DNA of 64,000 bases from Treponema vincentii (GTDB lineage: Bacteria > Spirochaetota > Spirochaetia > Treponematales > Treponemataceae), in the NCBI RefSeq assembly GCF_010365865.1, contig NZ_CP048020.1, forward strand, positions 2,480,001-2,544,000, read 5' to 3'. The position numbers and the translations under genes are program-made. Every line of letters begins with the position of its first letter. Positions within the stretch are counted from its first letter, which is position 1. Positions 16,705-26,103 of the stretch are shown here, piece by piece. Under the pieces are notes generated by a model. That model was not told the DNA's origin. It ran no database searches and saw nothing but the letters and a program-made list of their open reading frames with translations.

Positions 16705-18501
16705 ATGAAAAAATCACTTTTAATCATAGCACTTTTGTTCACCTCATTCACGGCATTTACTGACGACGGCGGTTCATACAAGCCGGAGGACTGGACTTAC
16801 GGGAACATCTATGTCAAGGAGCCGAACGACAAAATCGCGCTGGAGCGAGAGCTTCTGGTTGTGGAGCATACGTATATCGGTGAATATGACAAGAAGAGCG
16901 ACACGTTTCATAAAACCAGCGGGCGCGAAGTAACCGCACGCTTTGATTTTCTGAATACCACGAGGGAACGCGTCACCGTGCCGTGTGCATTCCCTGTGGT
17001 GGTAAAGACACAAGTCAGCGTAAAAAAAGATGGTACTGTTTCCGCCGAAGTGCCCGTAGGAAATGGCTACATGGCGAACGAGACTGTGATAGCTATTGCG
17101 TTCGGAAAAAGCGGCATCGAGGGCACAGCAAAGGAGGCACTTCTCTCGCTCGACAAAAAACTCCGTACACTTTCGGCAAAAGACTACCTCGCAGAGCTTT
17201 CACGCACGGAGCGTTCCGATTCAGTCATGAGACCGTGCTCCATAGAACAGGATGGGAACAGTGTTCCGATCCTGACAGTGGGAATCGAAACAACGGTGGA
17301 AAAGGACGAGGAAGGTACGAACTACATTTCGGAAAATGACTGGCATGATGTAAAAGAACTCTACACACTCACGCTCGTACTTCACTTCTATCATGAGCTG
17401 CACTTTGCACCGGCGGCACGGTCAAAACTTTCGGTCAAATATGACATCGATTCGGTAAAGAAAAGTTACCGTGGGGACACCTATGCGCTAACCTACGACA
17501 TCTCCACAGGAGGCACATGGAAAGGGGCGATGAAAAGCTTTGTGGTGCTTTCCGACGGCACAATGACTGCGCACGGCTCTCAGGCAAATTTCGAAGAAAC
17601 GGAATTCGGAGAGCTTTCGATAAATGGGGTGAACTTTAATCTATATACAGTAGAGAACTACAAACCTCAGAAAGGCGAACACCTTGTGTTCAAGGCCAAA
17701 ACGCCGTACCGCGACGGTCTTTCCATAGTGTGGGAACGGCAAGATGGCAGGCAGACATTCGTCAAGGAAGTCCGCTCGTCTTCCGCTTACAAAGGTTCCT
17801 ACAAAATCGCGGGAGATGGCGGACACATCAACTTCTCCTATCAAAACGAAGACGCTTACCTTCGCACATCAGGTTATGGTGTGGAAACTTCGTTCGATGG
17901 AATCCTTTTCAACGGCTGGGTCGAGGGGCGTGCAGGTGACGGGATCGGCGAGTGGATTGAGTTTACACTAATAAAAGCCGCGCTTGGTCCTTTCGCCTCA
18001 AACGGACTCGCCCGATTCGCGGGGAGACTATACAGCGATTATGGCTCCGGCTCCCCGGATTTTACCGTCTTCACGAAATCGGGCTATGCAGGGGCTACAT
18101 GGAAAGAGAACAACCGCGTAAAGTCGATGATGCTCACTTCCTCCGCGCTTCAAAAGCCGATTGCGCTCGAACTTGCAGACATGTTCCCCGCCACTATGAA
18201 CGATTTTTCAGACCAATGGATAGCGCTGAACGCCGTGAAAAATCCGCTCATCCTTCCAAAAGGCAGTTACCGCATGACTGTTCGAGGCGTGTATAAGGGC
18301 GAAAAGTACGACGACACCGCTATCGGCGAAGTGTGGTTTCTGCCGCTCTCCGCCGCCGCAGAAAGAATCCTTACTGCTGACTGTAATAACGATGGCTTTT
18401 ACACCGCCCCAATCAAAGACATTGTGCAAACTCATGTTGCACACTATGTTTCGCGGCTGGCAGCAATACAGCAGGACGAAGAGGGACAGTGGGGAAAATA
18501 A
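16705..18501 (+). CDS. Exported protein with a NADase-type glycan-binding-like C-terminal domain
   Basis: 598 residues. A signal peptide (MKKSLLIIALLFTSFTAFT) is clear; no lipobox cysteine. The N-terminal ~280 residues (ARFDFLNTTRERVTVPCAFP.. and SKLSVKYDIDS) are beta-rich and unassigned. The C-terminal ~150 residues, with GATWKENNRVKSMML and VRGVYKGEKYDDTAIGEVWF, resemble the galactose-binding-fold domain annotated as NADase-type glycan-binding in treponemes. That suggests binding to sugars or cell-wall material outside the cell; it is inferred. GGAG lies 7 nt before the ATG. A lipoprotein gene follows about 95 bp downstream on the same strand. Confidence 0.7.
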   Translation: MKKSLLIIALLFTSFTAFTDDGGSYKPEDWTYGNIYVKEPNDKIALERELLVVEHTYIGEYDKKSDTFHKTSGREVTARFDFLNTTRERVTVPCAFPVVVKTQVSVKKDGTVSAEVPVGNGYMANETVIAIAFGKSGIEGTAKEALLSLDKKLRTLSAKDYLAELSRTERSDSVMRPCSIEQDGNSVPILTVGIETTVEKDEEGTNYISENDWHDVKELYTLTLVLHFYHELHFAPAARSKLSVKYDIDSVKKSYRGDTYALTYDISTGGTWKGAMKSFVVLSDGTMTAHGSQANFEETEFGELSINGVNFNLYTVENYKPQKGEHLVFKAKTPYRDGLSIVWERQDGRQTFVKEVRSSSAYKGSYKIAGDGGHINFSYQNEDAYLRTSGYGVETSFDGILFNGWVEGRAGDGIGEWIEFTLIKAALGPFASNGLARFAGRLYSDYGSGSPDFTVFTKSGYAGATWKENNRVKSMMLTSSALQKPIALELADMFPATMNDFSDQWIALNAVKNPLILPKGSYRMTVRGVYKGEKYDDTAIGEVWFLPLSAAAERILTADCNNDGFYTAPIKDIVQTHVAHYVSRLAAIQQDEEGQWGK

Positions 18502-18596
18502 GATGAGTATCAAGCGCTGTTTAAGGCGATACCTTACCGGTAGATTAAATCGGATAAATCAACTATCATTGTACATACTGATAGGAGGAAAGATAA

Positions 18597-19376
18597 ATGA
18601 AGAAATTAAAATTTATCACAGCAGCGACAGCCATTATTGCAGCGGCTTTGTTTTGTACCGCCTGTCCGGACGGATCAAGGGCTGCCGAACAATTTCTTAC
18701 GGGTTCCTATGGAACATACACATGGGCAGGAAATGATCTGACTATTACCAGCAATGAAAGCAATTTTGAAAGACACTTTGCAGGGGCTGGGGTACACAGC
18801 GTTACACTTAAAAAAGAAAGCGTAAGCAGTAGCGACTACCTTACAAGCGGAAAATACAGTCTTGATGCAAAAAATATAGACGGCGGTGTCTGGAAGGGTA
18901 TTTTTTATTTGAACGGGAAAGGCTTCCGATACATTACGATTACGCTTAAAAGCGACGGCCACTGTACGGTTCAGCCCGGGTTATCGGTCGAAGAAGGGAT
19001 TAAATTCCCGGAAGATTTGAAGATAAAAGGGAAATTCACGCAGGCAACCGGTTCGGCAGAAATGACATCTTTTACCGGTATGCCGACATACACTAGGATA
19101 TTTTTTAGCAGTATTAAACACGGTTCTTTGAAGACTACGTGGGGAACAAAGGATGTCGAAACCTTTACGGATTATCAGACTCAAGACAGCCCCAATAGCG
19201 GAGGTAAAATAACTACGGAAACGTGGAAGGGATCGTCGTGGCTATTCGCAAACGAAACTGCTACCAACGTGTATTACAAGAAAATTTATAAATACGATAA
19301 CTCAAACGCTTTCATTTCCGGCGAATTTGAAATTTTTATTCCGAAAGATACGGTTCTGCCTGCCGTACTTGAGTAA
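18597..19376 (+). CDS. Hypothetical lipoprotein
   Basis: 259 residues. The N-terminus is a lipoprotein signal (MKKLKFITAATAIIAAALFC followed by TAC), with Cys about residue 23. The mature part shows repeated beta-type segments (GTYTWAGNDLTITSNESNF, SGKYSLDAKNIDGGVWKGIF) and no recognised domain. Similar small lipoproteins are common in treponemes. AGGAGG lies 8 nt before the ATG. The gap to the preceding gene contains GAGTATCAAGC..GTTTAAGGCGA, also present near 12478, so a small repeat may lie there. An inverted repeat CCTGCTGT/ACAGCAGG (19410-19443) follows the gene. Confidence 0.7.
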   Translation: MKKLKFITAATAIIAAALFCTACPDGSRAAEQFLTGSYGTYTWAGNDLTITSNESNFERHFAGAGVHSVTLKKESVSSSDYLTSGKYSLDAKNIDGGVWKGIFYLNGKGFRYITITLKSDGHCTVQPGLSVEEGIKFPEDLKIKGKFTQATGSAEMTSFTGMPTYTRIFFSSIKHGSLKTTWGTKDVETFTDYQTQDSPNSGGKITTETWKGSSWLFANETATNVYYKKIYKYDNSNAFISGEFEIFIPKDTVLPAVLE

Positions 19377-19472
19377 CAGATACCCCATCCGGATCCCCAT
19401 CTATGCGTTCCTGCTGTATAGTCAAGTTTTACTGCACAGCAGGATTCCTGTACAACCGGTTGTTCCCTTCCT

Positions 19473-19548
19473 TTATTCATAATGTCAGTTGCCCACACCG
19501 TAGGCGTCGAACCAATTTTCATTTTCGACTTCCGTAATTGTCATTGGG
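19473..19548 (-). pseudogene. C-terminal fragment of a DUF4261 gene
   Basis: The minus strand reads TEVENENWFDAYGVGN-stop-HYE-stop, aligning to REVLDIDTGAYAAGNRQYE, the end of the DUF4261 protein at 13622. The codon for Arg-Gln has decayed to a stop. It is the third trace of this family in the window. Confidence 0.55.
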
Positions 19549-19615
19549 GCAATCACGTATACTTATTCTGTTGATACTGTACATCTGCTTGCACAAAATA
19601 CAAGATAGCTACCGT

Positions 19616-19938
19616 TTACTGAACAAGAAACGGTGTCAAATATACCGGCTTCTTTTGCAAGGCTCCTTCCGTACTCACATCTTTTTGAGACAATACATAC
19701 AGAGCGCCGACATTTGCCGAGAACTTTTTTGCAAATGCACCGATTGATTCGTGCTTTCCCGTTCCGGACGATTTTACCTCAAATGCTGAAATTTTACTAT
19801 TATCCGAAATCAAAAAATCAACTTCGTAGTAATGGGTACTTCCGAGCTTTTCCCATGTGTGATAGTACAGTTCACGTCCTGTTGCCGTAATCATTTGTGC
19901 AACCGCATTTTCAAGAAAAAACGGCAGCCTTGACTTTT
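19616..19938 (-). pseudogene. C-terminal remnant of a DUF4143-type AAA ATPase
   Basis: About 107 codons: KSRLPFFLENAVAQM, YYHTWEK..HYYEVDFLISDN, ISAFEVKSSGTGKHESIGAF and a final VLSQKDV. This is the conserved nuclease-like C-terminal part of the AAA_14/DUF4143 ATPases. Upstream are three consecutive stops and no ATPase domain, so it is dead. The central block of the same family is found at 3244-3504. Confidence 0.75.
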
Positions 19939-19958
19939 TACTGCTGTTCGGCTATTAT
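19930..19958 (+). promoter_or_regulatory. Sigma-70-type promoter for the COX24-like gene
   Basis: TTGACT (19930-19935), exactly 17 nt, TATTAT (19953-19958). The small basic protein gene starts about 30 nt downstream. Confidence 0.7.
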
Positions 19959-19990
19959 CACCTATCTTTATAAATAAGGAGTGTGTTCAC

Positions 19991-20080
19991 GTGCCCTGCG
20001 GAAAAAAACGGAAGCGACAGAAAATAGCAACGCATAAACGGAAGAAGAAGCTTCGAAAGAATAGACATAAGAACAAGTAA
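19991..20080 (+). CDS. AURKAIP1/COX24-type tiny basic protein
   Basis: 29 residues, mostly Lys and Arg (KKRKRQKIATHKRKKKLRKN then RHKNK). The composition and length match the bacterial AURKAIP1/COX24-domain proteins, related to small ribosome-associated proteins such as mycobacterial bS22. It is too short for ordinary gene finders. The start is GTG at 19991 with AAGGAG 9 nt upstream, a canonical promoter precedes it, and a rho-independent terminator follows the stop directly, so it is a complete single-gene transcription unit. A ribosomal role is inferred from the family. Confidence 0.8.
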   Translation: MPCGKKRKRQKIATHKRKKKLRKNRHKNK

Positions 20081-20115
20081 CCTCTAAAAATATCATTACG
20101 CTTTTTAGAGGTTTC
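20081..20115 (+). terminator. Terminator of the COX24-like gene
   Basis: Stem CCTCTAAAAA / TTTTTAGAGG (20081-20090, 20102-20111) starting right after the stop codon. The same stem sequence is reused in several terminators and repeats in this window. Confidence 0.8.
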
Positions 20116-20274
20116 AATAATCTTGTATCCCTCTCGATTATACCGGCATACCGGTGTATAAAGTATATAAGAGGGATGTTTTGTGATTTTGCAAGATTAT
20201 TATAGGCGTATTGTTCTATCGCTTTTACTACGGTAAGAAAGGGCTTTGTTGAATATCTTCACAGCCCTTTTTTT
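20116..20274 (+). ncRNA. Candidate structured RNA upstream of dxs
   Basis: A large imperfect palindrome: outer arms AATAATCTTG/CAAGATTATT (20116-20125, 20192-20201), an inner stem ATCCCTCT/AGAGGGAT (20127-20134, 20170-20177) and the apical dyad ACCGGCATACCGGT (20142-20155). It is followed by a strong terminator, AAAGGGCT/AGCCCTTT plus T-run (20238-20274), 30 nt before dxs. A small RNA or a dxs leader with attenuator are both possible; a palindromic mobile remnant is the alternative. No clear promoter was found. Confidence 0.4.
20238..20274 (+). terminator. Rho-independent terminator just before dxs
   Basis: Eight-base stem AAAGGGCT / AGCCCTTT (20238-20245, 20263-20270), continued by a run of Ts to 20274. 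The only complete gene it could terminate lies before an earlier terminator, so it may end a leader or small RNA transcript. Confidence 0.75.
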
Positions 20275-20303
20275 ATGTACCCGGCAGTTCACTGAACATA
20301 TAC

Positions 20304-22175
20304 ATGGATAAAAACGTACTCTTATCAATACGAGAACCGAAAGACCTACAATCTCTTTCAAGAGAGGAACTTCGTATATTAGCGCATGAGATGCGCAGCG
20401 TTATTTTGGAGACTGTAGGCGCAAACGGTGGACATCTTGCCAGCAATCTCGGTGTTATTGAATTGACTATTGCGCTGCATCGAGTATTTTCGAGTCCGAA
20501 AGACGCAATCATCTGGGATGTGGGGCATCAATCCTATCCTCATAAGCTCCTAACCGGAAGGTATGATAATTTTTCGACACTCCGCTTAAAGGACGGCCTC
20601 GCAGGATTCCCCAAACGGGAAGAAAGCCCCCATGATACATTCAATACAGGGCATGCCTCTACCTCAATTTCGGCCGCCGAGGGGATTCTTATCGGGCGAA
20701 AGCTGCAGCACCAAAACGGAAAGGTTATCGCTGTTATCGGTGATGGGGCTTTAAGCGGAGGCATGGCCTTTGAAGCGCTCCTAAATGTTACCCCATATAC
20801 AAAGAATTTGGTTGTTATCCTCAACGATAATAAGATGTCTATCTCTCCGAACATACGGACAGTTTCCGAATACCTCAGCCGTTTAACCGTGCGGAAAGGA
20901 TACCAGCAGTTTAAATACATCTTTGATACCGCTGTCGGCAAAATTCCGTTTTTAGGCAGGCGTATTAACTTTTTGATTCACCGGTTAAAGCGGGGCGCCA
21001 AGGGGATTTTTTACAGGAACAATCTTTTTGCCGATCTCGGATTTGAATATGTCGGGCAGCTGAACGGGCATAACGAAAAAGAACTTGAAAAAGTATTCCG
21101 TAATGTCAAAAATATTGATGCACCGGTGCTTATTCATGTTGAAACAAAGAAAGGGAAAGGTTACCCGCTCGCGGAAGATAATCCCTCCGCTTTCCACGGT
21201 ATCGGACCGTTTAATATTGCCGATGGGAAAATTGAAAAGGCGAGTACCAACTCTTTTACCGAAGCATTTTCTCATATTATCACTGACGAGGCGGCAAAAC
21301 GGGACGATATCGCCGCAATTACCGCTGCAATGGCGCAGGGGACAGGACTTCAGCGCTTCCAGCAGCAATATCCCGATCGTTTTTTTGATGTCGGCATTGC
21401 CGAACAGCATGCGGTAACTTTTGCCGCCGGACTTGCCGCAGCCGGTTTACGGCCTATCGCAGCCATTTACAGTACGTTTTTGCAGCGGGCAATCGACCAA
21501 ATCATCCATGACGTTGCACTGCAAAAACTGCCGGTTATCTTTGCGATAGACCGTGCGGGAGCGGTTCCCTATGACGGCGAAACCCATCAAGGTCTCTATG
21601 ACATCTGCTTTTTACGCAGTATTCCCAATATGACGGTGCTCGCTCCCGCCTCGGCAGCGGAAATGCGGGCGATGTTTGAATGGGCATTGCAGTTGGATGC
21701 TCCGGTTGCAATACGGTACCCTAAGAATACATGCGCAGCGGAATGCCCCGCATTTTCGCTGCCGATGGAAACCGGCCGCGGTGTGTTCACCGTAACGGCG
21801 GAACACAGCGATGTGCTGCTGGTGTGCACCGGCGGTATATACCCGGAAACCGTTCAAGCATCAGAGCTGCTTGGAAAAAAAGGGATATCCGCTGATATAT
21901 ACAATCTCCGCTTCTTAAAACCCATCGACGAAGCTTTTTTCTTGGAAAAAGCAAAAAAATACCCTGCGGTACTCTTTATCGAAGACGGCGCATATATCGG
22001 CGGCGTCGGGCATTATCTGGAAGCTCTGGTTCAAAAACAACTTTCAGACATAAAAACCGCAGTACGCGCTTTTCCCGACACCGTCTTTATGCAGGGCTCG
22101 CGGCAGGATGTTCTTGAATGCGCCGGCTTAACCGGCGAACAACTTGCCGAGACGACACAGGATCTCTGCCGTTAA
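20304..22175 (+). CDS. dxs: 1-deoxy-D-xylulose-5-phosphate synthase
   Basis: 623 residues, standard length for DXS. It condenses pyruvate and glyceraldehyde 3-phosphate with thiamine diphosphate, the first step of the MEP isoprenoid pathway. Visible are the conserved [35 protein letters not shown], the thiamine diphosphate motif [24 protein letters not shown], and the transketolase central/C-terminal parts ([35 protein letters not shown]). No strong ribosome site precedes the ATG, which lies 30 nt after a terminator; leader control is possible. The gene stands alone. Confidence 0.97.
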   Translation: MDKNVLLSIREPKDLQSLSREELRILAHEMRSVILETVGANGGHLASNLGVIELTIALHRVFSSPKDAIIWDVGHQSYPHKLLTGRYDNFSTLRLKDGLAGFPKREESPHDTFNTGHASTSISAAEGILIGRKLQHQNGKVIAVIGDGALSGGMAFEALLNVTPYTKNLVVILNDNKMSISPNIRTVSEYLSRLTVRKGYQQFKYIFDTAVGKIPFLGRRINFLIHRLKRGAKGIFYRNNLFADLGFEYVGQLNGHNEKELEKVFRNVKNIDAPVLIHVETKKGKGYPLAEDNPSAFHGIGPFNIADGKIEKASTNSFTEAFSHIITDEAAKRDDIAAITAAMAQGTGLQRFQQQYPDRFFDVGIAEQHAVTFAAGLAAAGLRPIAAIYSTFLQRAIDQIIHDVALQKLPVIFAIDRAGAVPYDGETHQGLYDICFLRSIPNMTVLAPASAAEMRAMFEWALQLDAPVAIRYPKNTCAAECPAFSLPMETGRGVFTVTAEHSDVLLVCTGGIYPETVQASELLGKKGISADIYNLRFLKPIDEAFFLEKAKKYPAVLFIEDGAYIGGVGHYLEALVQKQLSDIKTAVRAFPDTVFMQGSRQDVLECAGLTGEQLAETTQDLCR

Positions 22176-22750
22176 GATACGAAACAGCAATCACTGTTAA
22201 AAAAATGGCCTGATGCTTTTCCCCTGCATATTTTAAAGGCACTTGTATTCTCTCCTTTTTGCTTCTATAATAATAGCGTTATGCAAAGCCGAATTGGAGA
22301 ATTATCTCGCTATCAATTTTCTCAAAAATGCCGTAAAGCACTTGACACGTGCAAAATTTCCGGCACAATTCAGCATTCAGCATTCAGCATTCAGCATTCA
22401 GCATTCAGCATTCAGCACTCAGCACAATGTAGCATCCGATAGCGTTCTCAGCCAAAACCAGATAAGCAGCCCGCTTTGTTCTGCACCACCCCCCTCTACG
22501 CTCAAAAAACATACTTCTGCAAAAACCAATTCCATATACCGGCGCTCGTTTAGCCTTTTCGCAATCGGCGCCCGGCTGCAATGCTATCATTTTTCCACAG
22601 TATTCGTATTAGCTCACAGCATCCTAAAAGGTTTAGTTAGCAGATTTTCAAGAACACCTCATAATGAAGAATGGGGCTGTCAAAAAACCAACCAATTTTT
22701 GAGACATCCTTATCGTCCATATATAAAACTATCAAAATCAGGAGAATTCT
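22176..22750. other. Long intergenic region with a heptamer repeat
   Basis: No supported gene. Eight tandem copies of TTCAGCA occupy 22369-22424. A 172-codon frame through the region starts at TTG, lacks a ribosome site, and has repeats (SIQHSAF) caused by the heptamer; it is taken as spurious. The last ~40 nt contain AGGAG for the next gene. Confidence 0.6.
22369..22424. repeat. Tandem heptamer TTCAGCA x8
   Basis: Seven exact copies and one with a T to C change. It is a simple tandem repeat between dxs and the Ig-domain lipoprotein and could vary in length by slippage. Confidence 0.9.
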
Positions 22751-25045
22751 ATGAATCATGATGCAAAGAAAAATGTATGTCCTTTTATGAGGATGTGCTC
22801 AATCTGCATTGCGCTCATTGCAGCGGTAATGTTTTTCGGCTGTAAGCAGAATATGGGCAACGAAAGCAAAACGCCGTCACAGCCCAAGTACACGCTCACC
22901 TTTAGCGTAGACGGCGGGAACGGATTCCTTGAAGCGAAAGTTGACGGCACTAAAATCAATTCAAGGGATCAAGTTGAAAAGGAGAAAACCGTTGTCTTTA
23001 CCGCAAAACCATTTTCCGATTATAGTGTTGATACGTGGAGCATCGACGGCAGCGCCTTTGAAGAAGGTTCCGGCACCGCAGGAAACCGAACGGCAAAAGT
23101 AAAAATTACAGCGGGCACAACAGTAAAAGTAAAATTTAAACCTACCTTAACGGATCAAGAAAAAGCTGATAAAGCAAAAGAGGCTTTACAGCTCAGTTTT
23201 CAAAACGGAGATACTGCAGACAGCATAAGCTCTCATTGGCTGAATCTTCCTGTGAGTGGATTACATAACACTAAGATTAGTTGGCAGTCAAACCGTGAAA
23301 ATATAATCAAGATAAAGAAAGAAAATGAATGGAACTGTTACGGTAGTATTACTCGTCCCGAAGAGAATACGCAGGTAACACTGACGGCAAGTATTACAAG
23401 AGGCTCCGCTTCCGCAACAAAGTCCTTTCCAGTTACGGTACGCGGAATAAATGAGGATGCGGTAATCAGTGCGGCAGAACAGGCGGTAAGAGCGATTCCT
23501 TCATTTGTGACGAAAGATACGTCCCCTATTCAGTTAAGCCCCAAAGAAACGGTTTCCGTTTCGAACGGCAGCAGTAATTCTTCTGTTGAGGTCAATATAA
23601 AATGGAAGGCAGAACCGGCAGGGGTTATCTCAGATTCGGACGGTACGGTTACACCGCATGAAACGGAAATAAAGAAAGTAAGATTGACTGCAACCGCAAA
23701 AAAAGGAACCGCTAAAATATCAAAAGACATTGAGGTAACCGTATATCCTAAAAACAACGAACCTAATCTTCAAACTGTTGTAGAGAGTATTGTCAACGGA
23801 ATACCGGCCGAAATTGATGCCGATATTCAGCTCCCGCAGTCTCCTACTGGGTATCAACTCACATGGTCATCTTCTAATGACAGCATACTAAAGATTGCCG
23901 GAAATAGCGGACATATTGAGACATGGGATTTGGTTAACCGAACGGTGAAATTGACTGCAACACTGAAAAAAAATGCTGCCGGTGAAGCGGCAACAAAACC
24001 GAAAACGCTTACAATAAAAGCTCGAAAGAAGTTTACAAGAAAAGCCAATATCTATGGAAACGGTGGAACTTATGAATTTGACGACAATAAGCTGACGCTG
24101 CGCCATGGAGACGATGAACCTGCTGCCGTATACCGTGTGAGCATTGATGCCGTTGCCAAAACAATAACAGCAACGCTTGAACGGATTACTTATAGTGGAA
24201 GAGGGCATTATACCACCAATACCTTGCTGAAACCAGAAGAAATGGCAAAAAGCCAGCTTGCAAGCACTAAACAACTATTTGATATGTATTTTTCTCTCTT
24301 TGAATTTCAACAAAAGCCGTTGGTTACACTGCAAGACATCAGAATCACTATACAACAGTTTCCAGATCAGCCTAACTTTAAGACCGATAAAGAGCTTTTC
24401 GAAAAATGGTTTCAATATTCGCTTTCAATGATGTCTTATGAAGAGTTTTTGAAAAAAACTAAGGAAGAACAGAGTGAACTGCTTAAGACAGTATTAAAAT
24501 CATGGCATGACAGTATCTACAAGACTTTTGGTTTTGACAAAACGGTTCCGCTTACAGAAGCGAGAGCAAAACAGAAATTATTCCTAAAAAAGGCTGCAGA
24601 TGCCCGCCTTGAAAGAGCCAAAAAAGCGTATGTATATCAGTACCACATTGAAGGAGAGGTCTTGCATACTAACGCACAGTATATCCCCAATACGCTGTGG
24701 TACCGGCAGCCGGGAAAATACAGCTTTCATGCGGAAGATGGCGAAATAAAGGATGTATCCCTATTGGTTAATACTGAATTCGATGGAACGACTTATAGTC
24801 ACATAAACATCAAAAAAGCAAACGAACAGACGATGCAGTTTTTTGCAGGGAATTATGATGGCAGCCCATCCTTTACAGCACAGGACGACGATAGAGGCGT
24901 ACCGAATAAAGAGATAAAGGTAGATATTACCGGAGAAGATAAAGACGCTCATACACTATCCGTGCAGATAAGCGGGGCAGTTTCCTTTACGGGCGTCCTC
25001 ACCTTTTCCGGAAGAGCTATTCCAGAATCATGGGATGAATTTTAA
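22751..25045 (+). CDS. Lipoprotein with atrophied bacterial Ig domains
   Basis: 764 residues. The signal (MCSICIALIAAVMFFGC) has a lipobox-like FFGC. A short repeat domain of InlB-B/Flg_new style follows (YTLTFSVDGGNGFLEAKVDG to TTVKVKFKP). Three atrophied bacterial Ig domains then occur (about residues 140-230, 235-335, 340-430), each with WxSN and a TLTA..KG strand. The C-terminal half is unassigned and ends in beta-rich repeats. Such proteins are surface lipoproteins; adhesion is possible but not shown. AGGAG lies 6 nt before the ATG. It has no operon partner. Confidence 0.8.
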   Translation: MNHDAKKNVCPFMRMCSICIALIAAVMFFGCKQNMGNESKTPSQPKYTLTFSVDGGNGFLEAKVDGTKINSRDQVEKEKTVVFTAKPFSDYSVDTWSIDGSAFEEGSGTAGNRTAKVKITAGTTVKVKFKPTLTDQEKADKAKEALQLSFQNGDTADSISSHWLNLPVSGLHNTKISWQSNRENIIKIKKENEWNCYGSITRPEENTQVTLTASITRGSASATKSFPVTVRGINEDAVISAAEQAVRAIPSFVTKDTSPIQLSPKETVSVSNGSSNSSVEVNIKWKAEPAGVISDSDGTVTPHETEIKKVRLTATAKKGTAKISKDIEVTVYPKNNEPNLQTVVESIVNGIPAEIDADIQLPQSPTGYQLTWSSSNDSILKIAGNSGHIETWDLVNRTVKLTATLKKNAAGEAATKPKTLTIKARKKFTRKANIYGNGGTYEFDDNKLTLRHGDDEPAAVYRVSIDAVAKTITATLERITYSGRGHYTTNTLLKPEEMAKSQLASTKQLFDMYFSLFEFQQKPLVTLQDIRITIQQFPDQPNFKTDKELFEKWFQYSLSMMSYEEFLKKTKEEQSELLKTVLKSWHDSIYKTFGFDKTVPLTEARAKQKLFLKKAADARLERAKKAYVYQYHIEGEVLHTNAQYIPNTLWYRQPGKYSFHAEDGEIKDVSLLVNTEFDGTTYSHINIKKANEQTMQFFAGNYDGSPSFTAQDDDRGVPNKEIKVDITGEDKDAHTLSVQISGAVSFTGVLTFSGRAIPESWDEF

Positions 25046-25377
25046 CGCTATTCGGCTGCCTTTAAAACAGGCGGCCGATATATAATCAACAACTCCGACG
25101 CAGAGCGTTGCCGAGAAACGGCGGAGAGCCGGCGGTAAACCCGCAGCTTGCCGGACTTCTTACCGCTGCCCATCATTTAGGACTGGCAACTTCTATTGTA
25201 ACATAAACAAAGCATTCGGCTCAAAAAAATTTCCATGCCGTCAAGTATCATGTTCTTTTCCAAAAGCAGCCTCATACTATGAATAATCCGATCCCGTCTC
25301 CGTTGCCGCTTAATTTTGATTACTTACTTATCAAATAAAATCTATGATAAATACGCATTTTTGTTCTTACAAATATT
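25046..25377. other. Intergenic region without a gene
   Basis: A weak hairpin GGCTGCCT/AGGCGGCC follows the lipoprotein. A plus-strand frame ending AGLLTAAHHLGLATSIVT with a stop near 25203 may be a gene tail. CGACGCAGAGCGTTGC is shared with the region near 2473 in the opposite orientation. Nothing else is evident. Confidence 0.4.
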
Positions 25378-26103
25378 TTATAAATAATTCATTATTACAT
25401 CTTTTTTCAATTTCCCTAATGATGTGTCATTAATGGAACAATATTTCTCAGGAAAAAGCAGTGTCATATTTGAATAGTTCTCTATACGTTTGCCAAAAAA
25501 GCTTAAAAGCTCATTTTGCTTCGCAGAATTATAATACTTCATTCTCTTGAAAAGATTTACTACTTCATATCTATGGAATTGATAACGCTCATTCAATTTA
25601 AAAACAGAAATATTATTCTTAGCTCGTACAACATCAGCTGCTGCGGCGGAAGCACAGGCAATTAATTTAATATCAAAACCTTGTTCATAAAGATAGTCCG
25701 TGCTATTAAGCTCTATTCTAAACTCCATAATACTATCAAAATCATCGAAATATGGGTGTATATGCGTTTTTCTTGAAAATGCGTTATCTCTTTTTAACCG
25801 CTCATTACATGTCTTGCAAGAAGGTATAAGATTGTCGAGTTCAAGCTGCAAGATTTGATTCCCCGTTGTTTTGTTGTTTGGAATAAAATGGTCAATGTCA
25901 GGTCTCAAAATAGGATGGCCATTCTTATCATAAACTGTATAGATGTATTCAATATTACAATAGGGGCAGACTTTTACCCCAATGATACTGGTAAATTTAT
26001 ATGCCTTATCCTTATTGCCAGAAAACTTTTTATATGTCTTATATTGAGATAGGATTTGTTGTGCTGCTTCTTTCTGTTTTTCAGATAATTCTATTTTTTT
26101 CAT
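25378..26103 (-). CDS. HNH endonuclease, PtuB-like (Septu-type defence)
   Basis: 241 residues. A zinc-bound HNH nuclease is clear: VCPYCNIEYIY near residue 45, the catalytic DIDHFIPNNKTTGNQ and LDNLIPSCKTCNERLKRDNA. The remaining helical part is typical of PtuB proteins. Its start lies inside the last 23 nt of the upstream ATPase gene, so the two are translationally coupled. In Septu systems PtuA (ATPase) and PtuB (HNH) form a complex that cuts nucleic acid on phage infection. The gene is AT-rich relative to neighbours, suggesting transfer. An orphan HNH gene is the less likely reading. Confidence 0.8.
   Translation of the reverse strand: MKKIELSEKQKEAAQQILSQYKTYKKFSGNKDKAYKFTSIIGVKVCPYCNIEYIYTVYDKNGHPILRPDIDHFIPNNKTTGNQILQLELDNLIPSCKTCNERLKRDNAFSRKTHIHPYFDDFDSIMEFRIELNSTDYLYEQGFDIKLIACASAAAADVVRAKNNISVFKLNERYQFHRYEVVNLFKRMKYYNSAKQNELLSFFGKRIENYSNMTLLFPEKYCSINDTSLGKLKKDVIMNYL

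Noticed and set aside
22369-22424. Possible CRISPR-like array
   Set aside because: Seven-base tandem units without spacers; no cas genes in the window.
22243-22761. A 172-codon frame across the heptamer repeat
   Set aside because: TTG start without a ribosome site, repeat-derived composition, and overlap with the start of a real lipoprotein gene.
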